Assembly: GCA_900175165.2 (NCBI GenBank)
Contig: FWWN02000334.1
Location: forward strand, 1-64,000
Source: Rhizomucor pusillus
Taxonomy: Eukaryota; Mucoromycota; Mucoromycetes; Mucorales; Lichtheimiaceae
Direction: 5' to 3'
Length of the DNA stretch: 64,000 bases
The translations under genes were made by a program, and so were the position numbers. The notes beneath the pieces were generated by a model that saw only the letters and a list, made by a program, of their open reading frames with translations, did not search any database and had not been told where the DNA came from. This document shows, piece by piece, positions 12,162-23,400 of the stretch. How positions within the stretch are numbered: the first letter of the stretch is position 1; the number at the start of each line of letters is the position of its first letter.

Positions 12162-13244
12162 ATGCTTCTACTCGGTATTCTTGCTGCTCTAATCCTCTGC
12201 GGCCTGGCAGCTGTAAGTGTGACATTGAGTGTTCTGCATAGTAAACGTTGAAGCATGACCATGTTTAGGTACTTGGGTTTCTCATTCTCTGCTCGCCGAA
12301 ACCTCGACCGAGAACCGAAAATGAAAAGTACTACCGGGATGCCCAGAGCCCGGAACGGAAACGGCTGGCGAGTCTGTTTGATTCACCTAGCGTCGATCTG
12401 TCATGCATCGTACCTGCCTTTGAAGAAAGCAAACGTCTTCCAGCAATGTTAAAGGAGACTGTCGACTTTTTGGAAACACGGAAAAATGAGCAAGATAGCA
12501 GCTTTAGGTATGAGATTATAGTCGTAGACGATGGAAGTAGAGACACCACTGCGCAGGTCGCACTACAGTTTGCTGAGAAACACCAAAATGTGGATATTCG
12601 TGTACTTTCGCTTGAAAAGAATCGCGGCAAAGGAGGAGCTGTCACTCAGGGCATGCTCAGTGCCCGCGGCAAACGCTGCTTGATGGTCGATGCAGATGGT
12701 GCTACGCGGTTTAGCGACTTGTCAAAACTGGAGACGGCTTTGGACAAGCTTACAAAGGATGGGGATGGTCACGGAATAGCTGTGGGTTCTAGATCCCACC
12801 TGGTTACCACCGAGGTAGTTGTTAAGGTAACCAAACGAGTATTAAAAGATTAATGGTTTGAGTTGTACTGACTAGCTATAACAGCGATCGTTTATCCGAA
12901 ACTTTCTGATGCGATGCTTCCACAGCCTGGTGTATGTTCTAGGCGTTCGAGGCATCGCTGATACGCAATGTGGTTTCAAGCTTTTTACACGCAGATCAGC
13001 GCAAGCAGTTTTCCCGAATATGCACGTGGAGAGATGGATTTTCGACATTGAATGTCTGATGATTGCACAGCTACTGCAAATACCCATAGCCGAGGTGCAG
13101 GTCAACTGGCACGAAATCGACGGTAGCAAGATCAACCTGATGTTGGACTCCGTACAAATGGCAAAGGATTTATTGTTAATTCGTTTAAATTATGTATTTG
13201 GACTTTGGACTGTTGACAAGAGTAAACTGGGCAAAAGCGATTAG
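12162..13244 (+). CDS. ALG5: Dolichyl-phosphate beta-glucosyltransferase
   Basis: Transfers glucose from UDP-Glc to dolichyl phosphate on the ER membrane; the product feeds the late glucosylation steps of the N-glycan precursor, including ALG10 in this same window. Exons 12162-12212, 12269-12826 and 12885-13244 give 322 aa, close to yeast Alg5. Residues 1-25 are a hydrophobic signal anchor. GT-A (GT2) features follow: [39 protein letters not shown], the metal-binding [19 protein letters not shown], and [11 protein letters not shown] near the end. The first exon is only 51 nt but supplies the Met and hydrophobic start, so I take it as real. It ends 39 nt before the PMS1 start codon on the same strand. 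Confidence 0.94.
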
Positions 13245-13283
13245 AAAATCCTGGCATTTCTTTCCCGCATTTTTACACATGTT

Positions 13284-16200
13284 ATGGCTGCTAAAGTGGT
13301 TAACCGCATTGATACCGCTGCGGTGCACAGAATAAGCTCAGGACAGTTGGTGCTGGATCTCGCAGCAGCTGTCAAGGAGTTGGTTGAGAACAGCATTGAT
13401 GCGGGTGCGACCAACATTGGTAAACGATAGCTCATTGGGCGATCTCTCACTTTAAGTCTAACATTGACCTTATCTTAAAGAGATCAAGTTTAAAGAAAAT
13501 GGGCTGGAGGGGCTGGAAGTTGCAGACAATGGCAGCGGCATTGATCCTGTCAACTACGAAAACCTCGGTACGCGCGAAGCAAACAAAGATGAGTCGTCTG
13601 TGTGATGTTAAACAGTGCATAATATACAGCGCTCAAGCACTATACATCCAAGCTACGCGATTTTACAGACCTCGAAAAAGTCAAAACGCTCGGTTTCAGA
13701 GGAGAGGCGCTTAGCTCTCTTTGCGCGACTTGCGACCTCCTTGTAACTACAGCGACGCAGGAACAGGCACCCAAGGGCGTTCAACTTGTCTACAACACGG
13801 AAGGACATTTAGTCTCCACCACGCCCTCTGCGCGCGCGGTACGCGAAACATGCGCGACATGTAAATGTAACTTTAAGCTAAATGCTTCCATTTCTTTTCC
13901 CTAGATGGGTACTACGGTGCAACTATTGAACTTTTTTCATTCATTGCCAGTGCGCCAGCGGGAGTACAAGCGAAATATCAAACGCGAGTATGGGAAAGCC
14001 ATTGCAGTCATCCAAGCATACGGTATCATTTGCGAAGGGATACGCATAAAAGCCATAAACCAGCCCTCTAAAGGGTAAGTACTAAGGGAGACTGTTAACT
14101 TAATCGACATAACATCCAACTGTATTTTTTGTATTTCAGACAAAGTACTCGCATTATTTCTACAAATGGAAACAAGGCTATCAAGGATAACATAGCAAAT
14201 ATTTTCGGATCCAAACTTTTAAATCAGATTATACCATTGGAGCTTGATCTATCAGAAGTCGTGAGACCTGAATCTGAAAGCGGAAGGTGCGATATAAAAG
14301 GTATACATGTTGCGGATAGCGTTCGGTGTTAACATATGTTGTGATTCAGAGTCTATCTAAGAGGCTACATGTCGAAGCCTGAACAGGGTCTGGGAAGAAG
14401 CAGCAGCGATCGACAGTACTTTTACATCAATGGTCGTCCTTGCAATATCCCAAAGGTAAAATAGATATATTCTTATCCAACAGAGTCAAAATGCTTACAA
14501 AGTTTCAACTAGCTTGCAAAGGGGTTCAATGAACTCTACCACAACTTTATTGTCAATCAATACCCATTTCTAGTCGTAAATTTGGAGATACCAACAGGTA
14601 AATAATGGAAAACAATGTTTGATGAAGTAAAATTAGGCTTAGCTCCTTTGATATTACTAGACTCTTATGATGTAAACGTCACACCCGATAAACGCACCAT
14701 TTTTATTCACAATGAAGAACGACTCGTCAACTTTATCATCGTAAGTTACCGACATATAGTTTTCTTTCACAGGAACAGAACTGAAACCAAATTTTAGGAA
14801 AAATTAACAGAGCAGCTTGAACCTTCACGATACACATATACACAAAGAACCTTTGAAGAGTATCTTTCCAACAATACTCCAGAGACATCATTGGAGAATT
14901 CGCCATCCTCTTCTAGTCTAGTCGACCAGCATCAAGAGCACACATTATCAGTGTCAACAGTATCCTCATCACCATCATCATCCACAACGACTGAGACAAC
15001 CAGAGGCACTGCAATTCAAAGGTTGAAAAGTCTTGTAAATACCAATGGACAGCAATTCCGTCCGCATGCTAGCTTCACTACGAGTACTCGAGCTTCCAAA
15101 CGCGCTAATCCGCCGTCTGGAAGTCTAGAAAGCTTTATCAGCAAACGTGCTAGGATACCCATATCTGAATCTTCCAGCCGGGTTGAAGCGCAGCGCGGCG
15201 ACGATGATAGCGAAATGATTGATAGTTCAGAAGATGTCCAGGAACAGAGTCACCACGAAGATGAAAACGACGTGGATATGCTCGATACCTCCGATGAAGA
15301 AGGTGTAGAGCAAAATCGACAAGCATCAGAAGATGAAAATGGTCTAGATACCGTGGTGGAAGCGTATAGAGAATCTGTCAGTACAGTAGAGGAGGATGTT
15401 AGCTCTTCTTGGTCCAAATCAACACAGACTCAACATCTCACACAGCAAGTTCACATCGATTGGGCGCACATCTGTTCATTATTCTCTGCATTTTCAACGA
15501 CCAAAGACGACGAGATGGCATCGACGTCAAAGCAGGATGAAACTATGCAGCACAATCTCGAAGACGCGAGCATAACAAACACAAGAGACAACGACAAGGC
15601 AGCTGCGATGTTGAATCGGATAATCCAAAAGACGGATTTCCAGCACATGCGAATTCTAGGACAGTTTAACCTTGGATTCATCGTTGTGTCTTTGGACGAT
15701 CACGACTTGTTCCTTATCGACCAGCACGCATCCGACGAGAAGTACAACTTCGAGACACTTCAGCTACATACTAGACTTGAAGGACAACGCTTATATACGC
15801 AAGTATCTTAATATGTCTATCCATTGTTTTCGGAAACTTACGAGTTTTCTTATAAAAAGACCGCAACATCCGGAACTGACTGTGGCAGAGGAAATAATCG
15901 CTGTGGAAAATGTAGATATCTTACGCGCGAACGGCTTCGAGATTGATATTGATTTAGATCAAGAACCAACGCGACGTATCAAGGTTGTATCACAGCCCGT
16001 CAGCAAATCGACCTCCTTTGATAGTAAAGGTATTATATGCAAGAAAATGTGCCAATTTTCTTTTGTCTCTTACCGCCCTTTGCTGCTTAGACTTTAGCGA
16101 GATCATCCATTTGTTAGCCGAAAGACCGGGTCAGATGGTTCGCTGCTCGCGCGTCAGAGCCATGTTTGCCTCGCGGGCCTGCCGAAGATCTGTCATGATA

Positions 16201-16538
16201 GGTGATAGTTTAACGGAACGTCAAATGACAGAGGCAAGTGCTCTCTCGTTTCTTTATGTCTGTGCTACGTCTGACTGTCCAACATTAGATCGTGCGCCAT
16301 ATGGGTGAAATCGACCAGCCGTGGGTAAGGATAAGTAACAGAGGACGTTGGGATCAGCTTGATACTGATCAATGTTCTGCAGAATTGTCCTCACGGTCGA
16401 CCTACAATGAGACATTTGTGTAACCTTTCACATCTGCGGACAGCCGGAGCTAAAGGTCGAAAATTGACATTCCAAGGATCCCTCTTTCGCAGCAGCAGCA
16501 GCAGCAGCAGTAGCCATCACTCCACCATCCACATATAA
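13284..16538 (+). CDS. PMS1: DNA mismatch repair endonuclease, MutL homologue PMS1/PMS2
   Basis: Subunit of the MutL-alpha heterodimer with MLH1; it nicks the error-carrying strand. Thirteen exons: 13284-13419, 13481-13567, 13630-13838, 13905-14074, 14140-14300, 14352-14455, 14513-14597, 14661-14740, 14798-15798, 15860-16029, 16091-16233, 16289-16324, 16383-16538; 845 aa. The N-terminal GHKL ATPase has [18 protein letters not shown] and [11 protein letters not shown] Ser- and acid-rich linker (about residues 360-620) follows. The C-terminal endonuclease has [12 protein letters not shown], the DQHA-x2-E-x4-E metal site, then [12 protein letters not shown] and NCPHGRPT. Two introns need GC donors (15799 and 16234); with GT donors the conserved frame cannot be joined. 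The Ser run near the end is coded by AGC repeats. The acceptor of exon 6 (14350-14351) is the least certain junction. Confidence 0.94.
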
Positions 16539-16708
16539 TCGCTCAGTGGTACTTTTGGCTCTACCTTTGTAACTCTTTCATGTTTGATTTAATACGCATG
16601 GATCCAAAAAGTAGAGGGCAGCAAAAATAAAAGAGTTGAGGTGGGGGGAAGCAAAACACATTAGCCAAGGCAAATACCATTGATGATGATGAATATTGAA
16701 GCATAATT

Positions 16709-17335
16709 CTATGGCCACCTTGAAGAAGGTGCTGAGAGATCACCAACGCTTTTGGATTCTGAGAACCGCTGAGCAAATGGATGATGATGATGGCGATGAG
16801 CTGGGTGCGCTGCGAGGGGTTGCTGATGCCCATCGTTTACGGCACCCTCAGTGTCGCCTTCATACCCTGAGGATGGAGTCGGGATATCACGGACTTGGTC
16901 GTCTGACCCGGATGAGTTTGACGTGGACATCATGACAGGATGGTGCGGGCTAGTGGTAGCAACATTCACCATGGCTCTAACCCGATCGCAGTCGTTCCTT
17001 GTCGCCAAAGCCCGGATGTTGGATGGGATGCTATCATCTGATGAAGGGTCTTTTACAAACGGCATAGCTGCTGCTCGGCTTTTCTTTTTGATATGCTCTT
17101 GAGTACGCTGCGCCGTCCTTACAGCGCGTTGAAACACGGGCGATTCAGGCTCGTTAAACCGGCTTTCGTCAGCATCCTCATCCTCTTCTCCAACGGAGGA
17201 TTGCGACGCTTCCACGCCGGATTCTGACTCATTGACATACAGTGGCCGGGGGTCATTGGTTGTTGGCTTTGCCGGCGATTCGACCGCTGGGGTTGAGAGC
17301 GATGAGCTCGAGGCTGAACGACGAGACGGATTCAT
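16709..17335 (-). CDS. Disordered Ser/Pro-rich protein of unknown function
   Basis: Single-exon frame of 208 aa, tail-to-tail with PMS1. I do not recognise a family. The protein begins MNPSRRSASSSSLSTPAVES and is low in hydrophobic residues throughout, with an acidic patch (GEEDEDADESRF), a basic patch (HIKKKSRAAAMPF) and a His cluster near residue 185. Several SP/TP and RxxS sites suggest phosphorylation. A short predicted helix around FQRAVRTAQRTQEHIKKKS is the only likely structured part. The coherent composition and clean Met start favour a real gene, but a non-coding frame cannot be excluded. Confidence 0.5.
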   Translation of the reverse strand: MNPSRRSASSSSLSTPAVESPAKPTTNDPRPLYVNESESGVEASQSSVGEEDEDADESRFNEPESPVFQRAVRTAQRTQEHIKKKSRAAAMPFVKDPSSDDSIPSNIRALATRNDCDRVRAMVNVATTSPHHPVMMSTSNSSGSDDQVRDIPTPSSGYEGDTEGAVNDGHQQPLAAHPAHRHHHHPFAQRFSESKSVGDLSAPSSRWP

Positions 17336-17524
17336 TGTGAGAGAAGACAGAGTCTGGAAAAGAACTACTGCCCACCATCCCTTTACTCTTTTTGCAACTC
17401 AGGCCGATAATGTGAGACCGGGCGTCTGCATGAATTTTGGTATTCCCGCCGCTGTTCTCTGGGTTGTGCTTTCTTTTTCTTTTTTTTCTTCTTCTCACTC
17501 TACATCTCGATTAGTACTTAAAAA

Positions 17525-17826
17525 ATGAGTCCCTTCGGCAAGAATATGCTTTCGTACTCGGGTGGTATCGTCGGCCTTATCATCCTGATTATGGATCTCA
17601 TTGCCATCTTTGAAATCTTGAACTCGAATCGCACCGTGAGCGGCAAACTTGCCTGGTCGCTCCTCGTATTCTTCTTTCCTGTCATCGGTCTGATCATTTA
17701 CTTGTAAGTGGGAGTAATGCTTATACACGTCAAGTCTGCGTAGATGATCAGACTAACAATGCATTGTATAGCCTCTTTAGTCACCGCGCCGAGCACAACG
17801 CCCGCTACGAGAGCCTAGGCCCATAA
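17525..17826 (+). CDS. Small PLDc_N-domain membrane protein
   Basis: Exons 17525-17703 and 17772-17826 give 77 aa. Two membrane helices (about residues 12-32 and 42-62) flank NSNRTVSGKLAWSLLVFFFP, which matches the phospholipase-D-nuclease N-terminal domain (PLDc_N) that also occurs alone in small bacterial and fungal proteins. The function of the stand-alone form is unknown. The intron uses GTAAGT and TAG and changes the C terminus from a stop to SHRAEHNARYESLGP. It is divergent from the disordered-protein gene, 190 nt apart. Confidence 0.85.
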
Positions 17827-18535
17827 TAGTGATCTTTACTGTACTTGATCTTAACATGTAATATGAATACTCTAGCAAGCTACAATTGAACTATACTTTT
17901 GTTCGTGGTAAATCGTAGATAAGGATATCACTGGTCTTTGGCTTCCATATCCGTCCACGTGGATGTGTGATGATAGAGACACAAAAACAATTAAGACCGA
18001 GGATGCAATTACATTACAGTTAAGATAGACGTTCCATCACCTTGTTGGCTGTCATATAACAACCAGGGATCAGGTTCCATACCGGTTCGCGAAGAATCTT
18101 CAAAAGACAAAGATTACGTTTTGTTTGGCATGTCTCCACACACAATTTTGTAAAGCTCCCACGCTGTTGTCACATACTACATGTATGCAATGATTTTTAA
18201 TTGCGAATAGTGATAAACTAATCAATTTGGTATTGAGGAGCATACGATACATCTTGGATATGTCAAGTAATGTATGATCCCTAGTAACAAAGATTATCAT
18301 TCCTGGATTATACATTCTCGTAATCAGTCTTGGAATGCCGAATACGACAAACGGTTTTCGAAAGACTATATACAGAGGAAGGCCGCGGGTGGCGCGTGGT
18401 GGATGTTTTTCCTGAGGAGGGGCAAAATGAAGGGGAAAGGCAAAAACATGCTGAATTTAAAATGTCCAACAGAGCGCGCTTGATGGATAGCGATTGCTTC
18501 TCGGGTAGCAGCAGTCAGTCAAACACGGACTTGGT
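17827..18535. other. Intergenic between PLDc_N and PAS genes
   Basis: About 700 nt with no open frame that resembles a protein. It should contain the 3' end of the PLDc_N transcript and the promoter of the PAS gene. Nothing else recognised. Confidence 0.5.
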
Positions 18536-19426
18536 ATGACCTCGGCTCATGCAAACTTTATCTCAATCTATGACAACACGGCAAGCGCCCGTTACGTCTA
18601 CTTGTCGGAAAGTGTACAAGAAGTGCTTGGGCATACACCTCAGGAAATGGTAAATTCATACTATGCAGAATGAAGGGGAGGTTACGCTCTCGGTTGGCAT
18701 CGCTTCAACGGCGTTCTCTGGCTCTTCTAGATTGGCACGGCGGCCTACGAGTACTTTCTCGAGCGGGAGATTCCAAACATACATCGGTACCACATGGCAA
18801 ACGTGATGAACGAGAAAATGGCTACCATGCTTACATATCGAGTGCGGCACAAGGACGGGCACTATGTGCTACTTGACACGGTTGTGCATTACTGCTACGA
18901 TGTGCTAGTGTGCTCGAATTTCGTCCACGATCCGAGACATATCAGCTACAAAATGCGATGCAATTCCGTCGATGAAGCGTACATTATCCAGGAGGATGCA
19001 TCGCTCCAACTATTGGGTGCCTGGAACGATCGGCAGGATGTGATGAAGAAGAATCTCCAGTCGGCGCACCGGTGGATAAATGAGCAAGTTGCACACAACC
19101 AAGAGCCGCGTTTCTGCTTGATCATCAATCGATTCACAAACGACGCTACCATTGTGTTTGTATCAAAGATGGCAGAGAAGCTCGTAGGAGTAAACTGCGA
19201 AGAAGTCGTCGGCAGCTCGCTGTTTGATCATGTTTGCGAGCGCGACCACGACGTCGTGCAAATGCAAATGGATCTCTCGAGGACAACAGATTTGGTCATC
19301 CGTCTACGCTTCCAATGGGTCGTCGACAAAGATAAGGATGTCACTGAGCCGGTGGAGGGAATCCTGAGCTCGACGAACGACGGGTTGATTCTCGTTGTTC
19401 GTCTTGCGCCACGGCTCACCATTTAA
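18536..19426 (+). CDS. PAS-domain protein, likely sensor or regulator
   Basis: Exons 18536-18649 and 18731-19426 give 269 aa. The start MTSAHANFISIYDNTASARY begins directly in a PAS fold, with YLSESVQEVLGHTPQEMIGTAAYEYF typical of the PAS core and RVRHKDGHYVLLDTVVHYCYDVL the beta-sheet half. A second PAS-like unit runs from about residue 140 (IVFVSKMAEKLVGVNCEEVVGSSLFDHV). There is no LOV-type GRNCRFLQ photoactive Cys motif, no kinase, zinc finger or bHLH, so neither a flavin role nor DNA binding can be claimed. It is probably a protein-interaction or ligand-sensing module. The upstream frame is open without a better Met; 18536 is chosen because it starts the PAS strand. Confidence 0.8.
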
Positions 19427-19984
19427 AGTTATCACACGTCCACGGCAGCAGCGACGGTTCCCAAAAGAGAAAAGAAAAAAGGATAGCAAGCGCAGCAGTG
19501 TACATACAAACATCTTTTCCTCACAAACGCACCCTATCCCCCTTTTTTTCTCTCTCTCTCTTCCTCTACCTCCAAGCAACATTACACTTTTATCTTGTGT
19601 TGGTTGCCTAGGCTTGGCTAATACCCTTTACGCGTACCCATTAAACTACTTTTTCCTTTGCAATTGGGGAAAAACCGGTATGCTCCTCTTCTGCCTCCAC
19701 CCGTTTTCCGTATATTAGTATCTCGGTTTGACAAGACATCCTCCGCTGCATTGATAGTAACAATGTGTGTCACATAACGTAGCAGTAAACAGATACCACG
19801 AGTGCATGAGTGTGAAAAAAAAAAAACAAGGATCAACCTTTAGAGAAACCTTTAGAGAGAGATATAATGTTGTCAAAAAAAGAAAAAAATTACAATTACA
19901 GTGGGGTAAGGCAAACAGAGTGTGTGTGAGAGACAAGAAGAATAATAGTATATAGATTAAAGGAAAAGAGAGAAAGGGCAACTA
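19427..19984. other. Convergent 3' regions of the PAS and zinc-finger genes
   Basis: The two genes meet tail to tail here. The sequence holds a T/C-rich tract (about 19543-19570) and A-rich tracts (19817-19890), as expected for 3' UTRs on both strands. No gene seen. Confidence 0.5.
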
Positions 19985-20922
19985 CTATTTGTTCCAGGTT
20001 GAAGGCTTTGCAATCAACACTTTGGAGTAATTATTCCTCTTGGTTGCTCGGCCTAGCCGATGTACTCGTAAATGTCTGCGCATGTTGCTTTGTACACTGA
20101 ATTTGCGGGAACAACCTTCCTCGGGGCATTCGAATGGCTTTTCGCCAGTGTGCGAGTATGTGTGGATGCGCAACGAGGATGGGCGCGAAAACTTTTTGCC
20201 GCAGTAGGTGCATGCATACCGATCATTGCCTTCAGCAACAGCAGTAGCAGCAGATTGCTGATGTTCGTTGCTCTGGGTTACAGAGTGGTGATGAAAAGAA
20301 GAAGAACCGTTTGTAGATGTGGACGCAGAGGAATACATGAGCGGGGGTGGTGATTGCTGATGTTGATGAGGGGTATGGTTATGGATGATAGCATCGAGCG
20401 CGTTTGCCGAAATAGCACGACGGTGTTGGTATCCGGGATGCAGATACTGACGGGATCCATTTGCAGTAGCAACAGCGGTAGCAGCGGCAGTGGGATATAC
20501 CTGGGGATACGGGTGGGTATTGTCCGAGAAGGATCGAGTGTGCATATTTCTCGGTGAGCGCGGCTGCTGCAGCGTGAATGATGGATGCGAGTACAAATGT
20601 CGAGACGGGTCGGGCTCAATTGGCTTGGCGGGTTCGTTCGACGAGATGGTCAGCTTCTGCATGTGGCCCGACAGACATCCGCCGGGCTTAGTGCCTGGCT
20701 CTGCTGCTGCTGCTGCTCCTCCTACGAACGGAAGTGGATTGAACAGTTGGTTGCTTCGCTGTTGCTGGCATTGATTTGCATCTGCAGAAAAGAAAAAGGA
20801 CGTTCCCACGTAAGCCTACATGGCAACTGATTTTTACGCGTGTAGCATGTACCTCGTTGCTCTTGAGAGATTTCACGGAGCATGAACTCAATAGACGGAA
20901 GTTTCGGCAATGCTGCTTCCAT
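19985..20922 (-). CDS. C2H2 zinc-finger transcription factor
   Basis: Exons 20853-20922 and 19985-20781 (minus strand) give 288 aa. A Ser-, His-, Gln- and Ala-rich low-complexity region fills residues 30-205 and has a short basic RSPRNMHTRSFSDNTH. Two adjacent C2H2 fingers lie near the C terminus: YACTYCGKKFSRPSSLRIHT and FECPEEGCSRKFSVQSNMRR, joined by the canonical SHTGEKP linker, so sequence-specific DNA binding is likely. The pattern resembles fungal two-finger regulators, but I cannot name an orthologue. The first exon (MEAALPKLPSIEFMLREISQ) looks like a short conserved N-terminal helix. A frame open upstream of 20922 exists, but this Met gives the natural start. Confidence 0.88.
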
Positions 20923-22107
20923 GGCGGTGCATAAAGGAATGGAAGGATTCGTGAGTTTTAAGACAGTTAAAAAAGAATGAGGAAGAGAGAGATGAAAGAG
21001 TAAAAGGATGGAGAGAGAGAGAAACAGAGAAAGAGAGGAAAAGAAGGTAGGATTTACAGTGCCTAGATTGCGGTAAAGAGGATCTATATTTAAGGCAAGG
21101 TCGATCAAGGAAAACTGAGAAGGAACTTTTTGTTTGGACTTGTGCTGATCCTCAATTTTGTCAAACAGCCCTATTTTTGATGGAATGACTCTTCTTGGGA
21201 ACTGCGTGGCTCTCGAGATCCTTAAGAGGCCCACTGCCACGCGCATGTTTGGTTCCACAAGGTGGTATTGGCTCCCTAACTTCGGTCCATTTTCCGCGCT
21301 TTTGGACCTGCATTGTTGTTACCTTCAGATGATCCTCTACAGCTTAAGAGAGAAACATATTGTCTTTGCTGTTTGGCAGGGATAACAATGTGTCGTTGAT
21401 CTCTGCTGATGCAGTCATCAGCGCCATTGCTCGCTAGTTTGCTCCGCCATCGCACAGATCGGCAAATTTTGTGTTTTCTGTGCTTCTAGTTCGTCTCGTA
21501 GCTGCGAACCAAAAACAGGATTGCAGAAAAAAGAAACTCGGCCCATTATCGTGATCTCTGTCGCTCATATATATTTATTAGTCATCGACACCCGGGGACA
21601 ACGTGGTTAGCTCATCGGCAAAACCCCTTGTTGCCGGCCTCGACGATCTGCACGCACTGACAAAAAGAAAAAACGAACAAATAGGTTTTTGTGACCTCGT
21701 CTGAAAATGGAAAGGGGGAGACGAAAAGTACTCGACGACGACGAGTCCGTGAACAATCTTATGTTATTTTAAAATTGCCATGACAACAAGATCATTCCGA
21801 CTGTTATGACGACGATGACATTTTATTGCTGCCTATTATCCGCCAGTCACTTTAGCGCCTAATTTTTTTTATATCACAACTTCTAGCTGCTTGAAGATTT
21901 GCAAAGAGATAAAGGGGATCTGCAAAAAAAAGGGCTCTCATTTACTGGGATTTTCGTGCGCTCGTGTTGCCAATCTTGCTCTGTGACTATAAATGGAGCG
22001 ATCATCCCCGGCTTGGCGCCATCCAGGGGATCAGCAATGAGATGATCGTCCCGTCCCATTTTCACTTGTACCATTTTTATACTACGCAATACTACCTACA
22101 TCTTTGA

Positions 22108-22131
22108 ACCACCACCACCACCACCACCACC
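22108..22131. repeat. (ACC)n trinucleotide repeat
   Basis: About eight consecutive ACC triplets in the long intergenic region. Confidence 0.9.
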
Positions 22132-22632
22132 GGAATGTGACAGGTACTAATCCCAGGTTGGTCTTTTGATGGAACACGGCTAATGTACAAAACGGGTTAA
22201 ATGGTTTTCCACCACGCGCATCACAAAACGCACAGTTATTGTATGGCTGAGCCCAAGGATAAAATGGACTAATAAAACCCAAGGAGGAAAAAAAAGCTCT
22301 GTACTTATGCAATTCATCATTTTAAAAATTACAGCGTCAACGAGACGGTGGATCAAGAAGAAGAGCACCGCAAATAAATGGATAATTTGAACTGTATTAA
22401 AAGACTAAATATGCCAGCTCTGCAGCAACGGCAGCAGTAGTCTTGATGGTACACATCTCCGCCGCTCGTAATGTGAGGCATATACGGTCACCGAGAAATA
22501 TTTCATCCATGCCAAGAGGTCTTGCGGAAAACTCCTTTCTGCGGGAACGAATCATTAGAATAGAAATCCAACGGAGCGCGCTGCTACGGCCCATCTGATG
22601 GAAAAGAAACTGATCGATTAAACGGCGAGTAC

Positions 22633-22667
22633 TTGTGTTTGTGTGTGTTTGTGTGTGTGTGTGTGCT
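22633..22667. repeat. (GT)n microsatellite
   Basis: Imperfect GT repeat, with TTT interruptions on the left and pure GT on the right. Purine-pyrimidine alternation could favour Z-DNA, but it is most likely a simple slippage repeat. Confidence 0.9.
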
Positions 22668-23400
22668 ACCTTTGCTGCCTAAAACGGTAACTTTTATTCA
22701 TCTGCGTCGGGAGTAGTTGATAAAGCGAAAGTTGTAGACGACCGGTGAGAATTGTACAAAATCAACGTTGGGTATATGTATACCCGGGCGGGTCGGTCTT
22801 TTTGGGCAAATCATCGTCTGTACGTTGTTGGCAGAAAAGAAATCAGGAGAATATACATACAGCAACCGGCTGCTTAACGGTTCTTTACCATTGATGAGAA
22901 GATGATGCCATCGCAAAAAACCTCACTTTGTGCGACCGAGCGCAACGCATTTCCATGGAAGAGAGCGGTGGGTTTTGGGAAGAGCAGGGACCCCGTCCGT
23001 AAGTAAAGATATATTAAAAAGGCTTGGCAGACCGGGAGATGATTCCACAAATCCTCCCCCGTAACAGCATCTCCCCCTCCCTATGGTTAAGAGAAAGAAA
23101 GAAAACGAGAGAGAGTAAGAGCCTGTGCGTGTGCGCACGAATGCCATGTTCGTCCAACATGGCAGCAGATAGCGACTGGATGAAAGAACAAGGCTGCAAG
23201 GTGCGTGCGTGATAATGCAACAGAACTTCAGGACGGCGACAGCGGCGATCCACACACGACACATTAACGTTGCACGCTTTTCGCTTGGCATAAGTCGCTT
23301 TTCTTTCGGGGATACAAGCAGTCAACTAGCACCAGCTGCCCTTTTATTTGTTTTCTTTTCAGACAACACATTTGTTCGTTTCTCCATTGTACCTGTTTTC

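Larger units (their letters stand above)
20923..23400. other. Long divergent intergenic region (2.5 kb)
   Basis: The largest gene-free stretch in the window, between the start of the zinc-finger gene (-) and of the HExxH protein gene (+). It contains a GA-rich tract at about 20975-21045, an ACC triplet run at 22108-22131, and a GT microsatellite at 22633-22667. No frame resembles a protein. It may be a long regulatory region for the transcription factor, or may hold a non-coding transcript. Confidence 0.55.

Noticed and set aside
14290..14352. Alternative acceptor directly after TTCAG at 14349 in PMS1
   Set aside because: It gives a TAA after two codons; the AG two bases further restores VYLRGY.
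21606..21640. GTTAGCTCATCGG looks like a tRNA A box
   Set aside because: No B box (GGTTCRANNCC) follows at the right distance and no stems pair.
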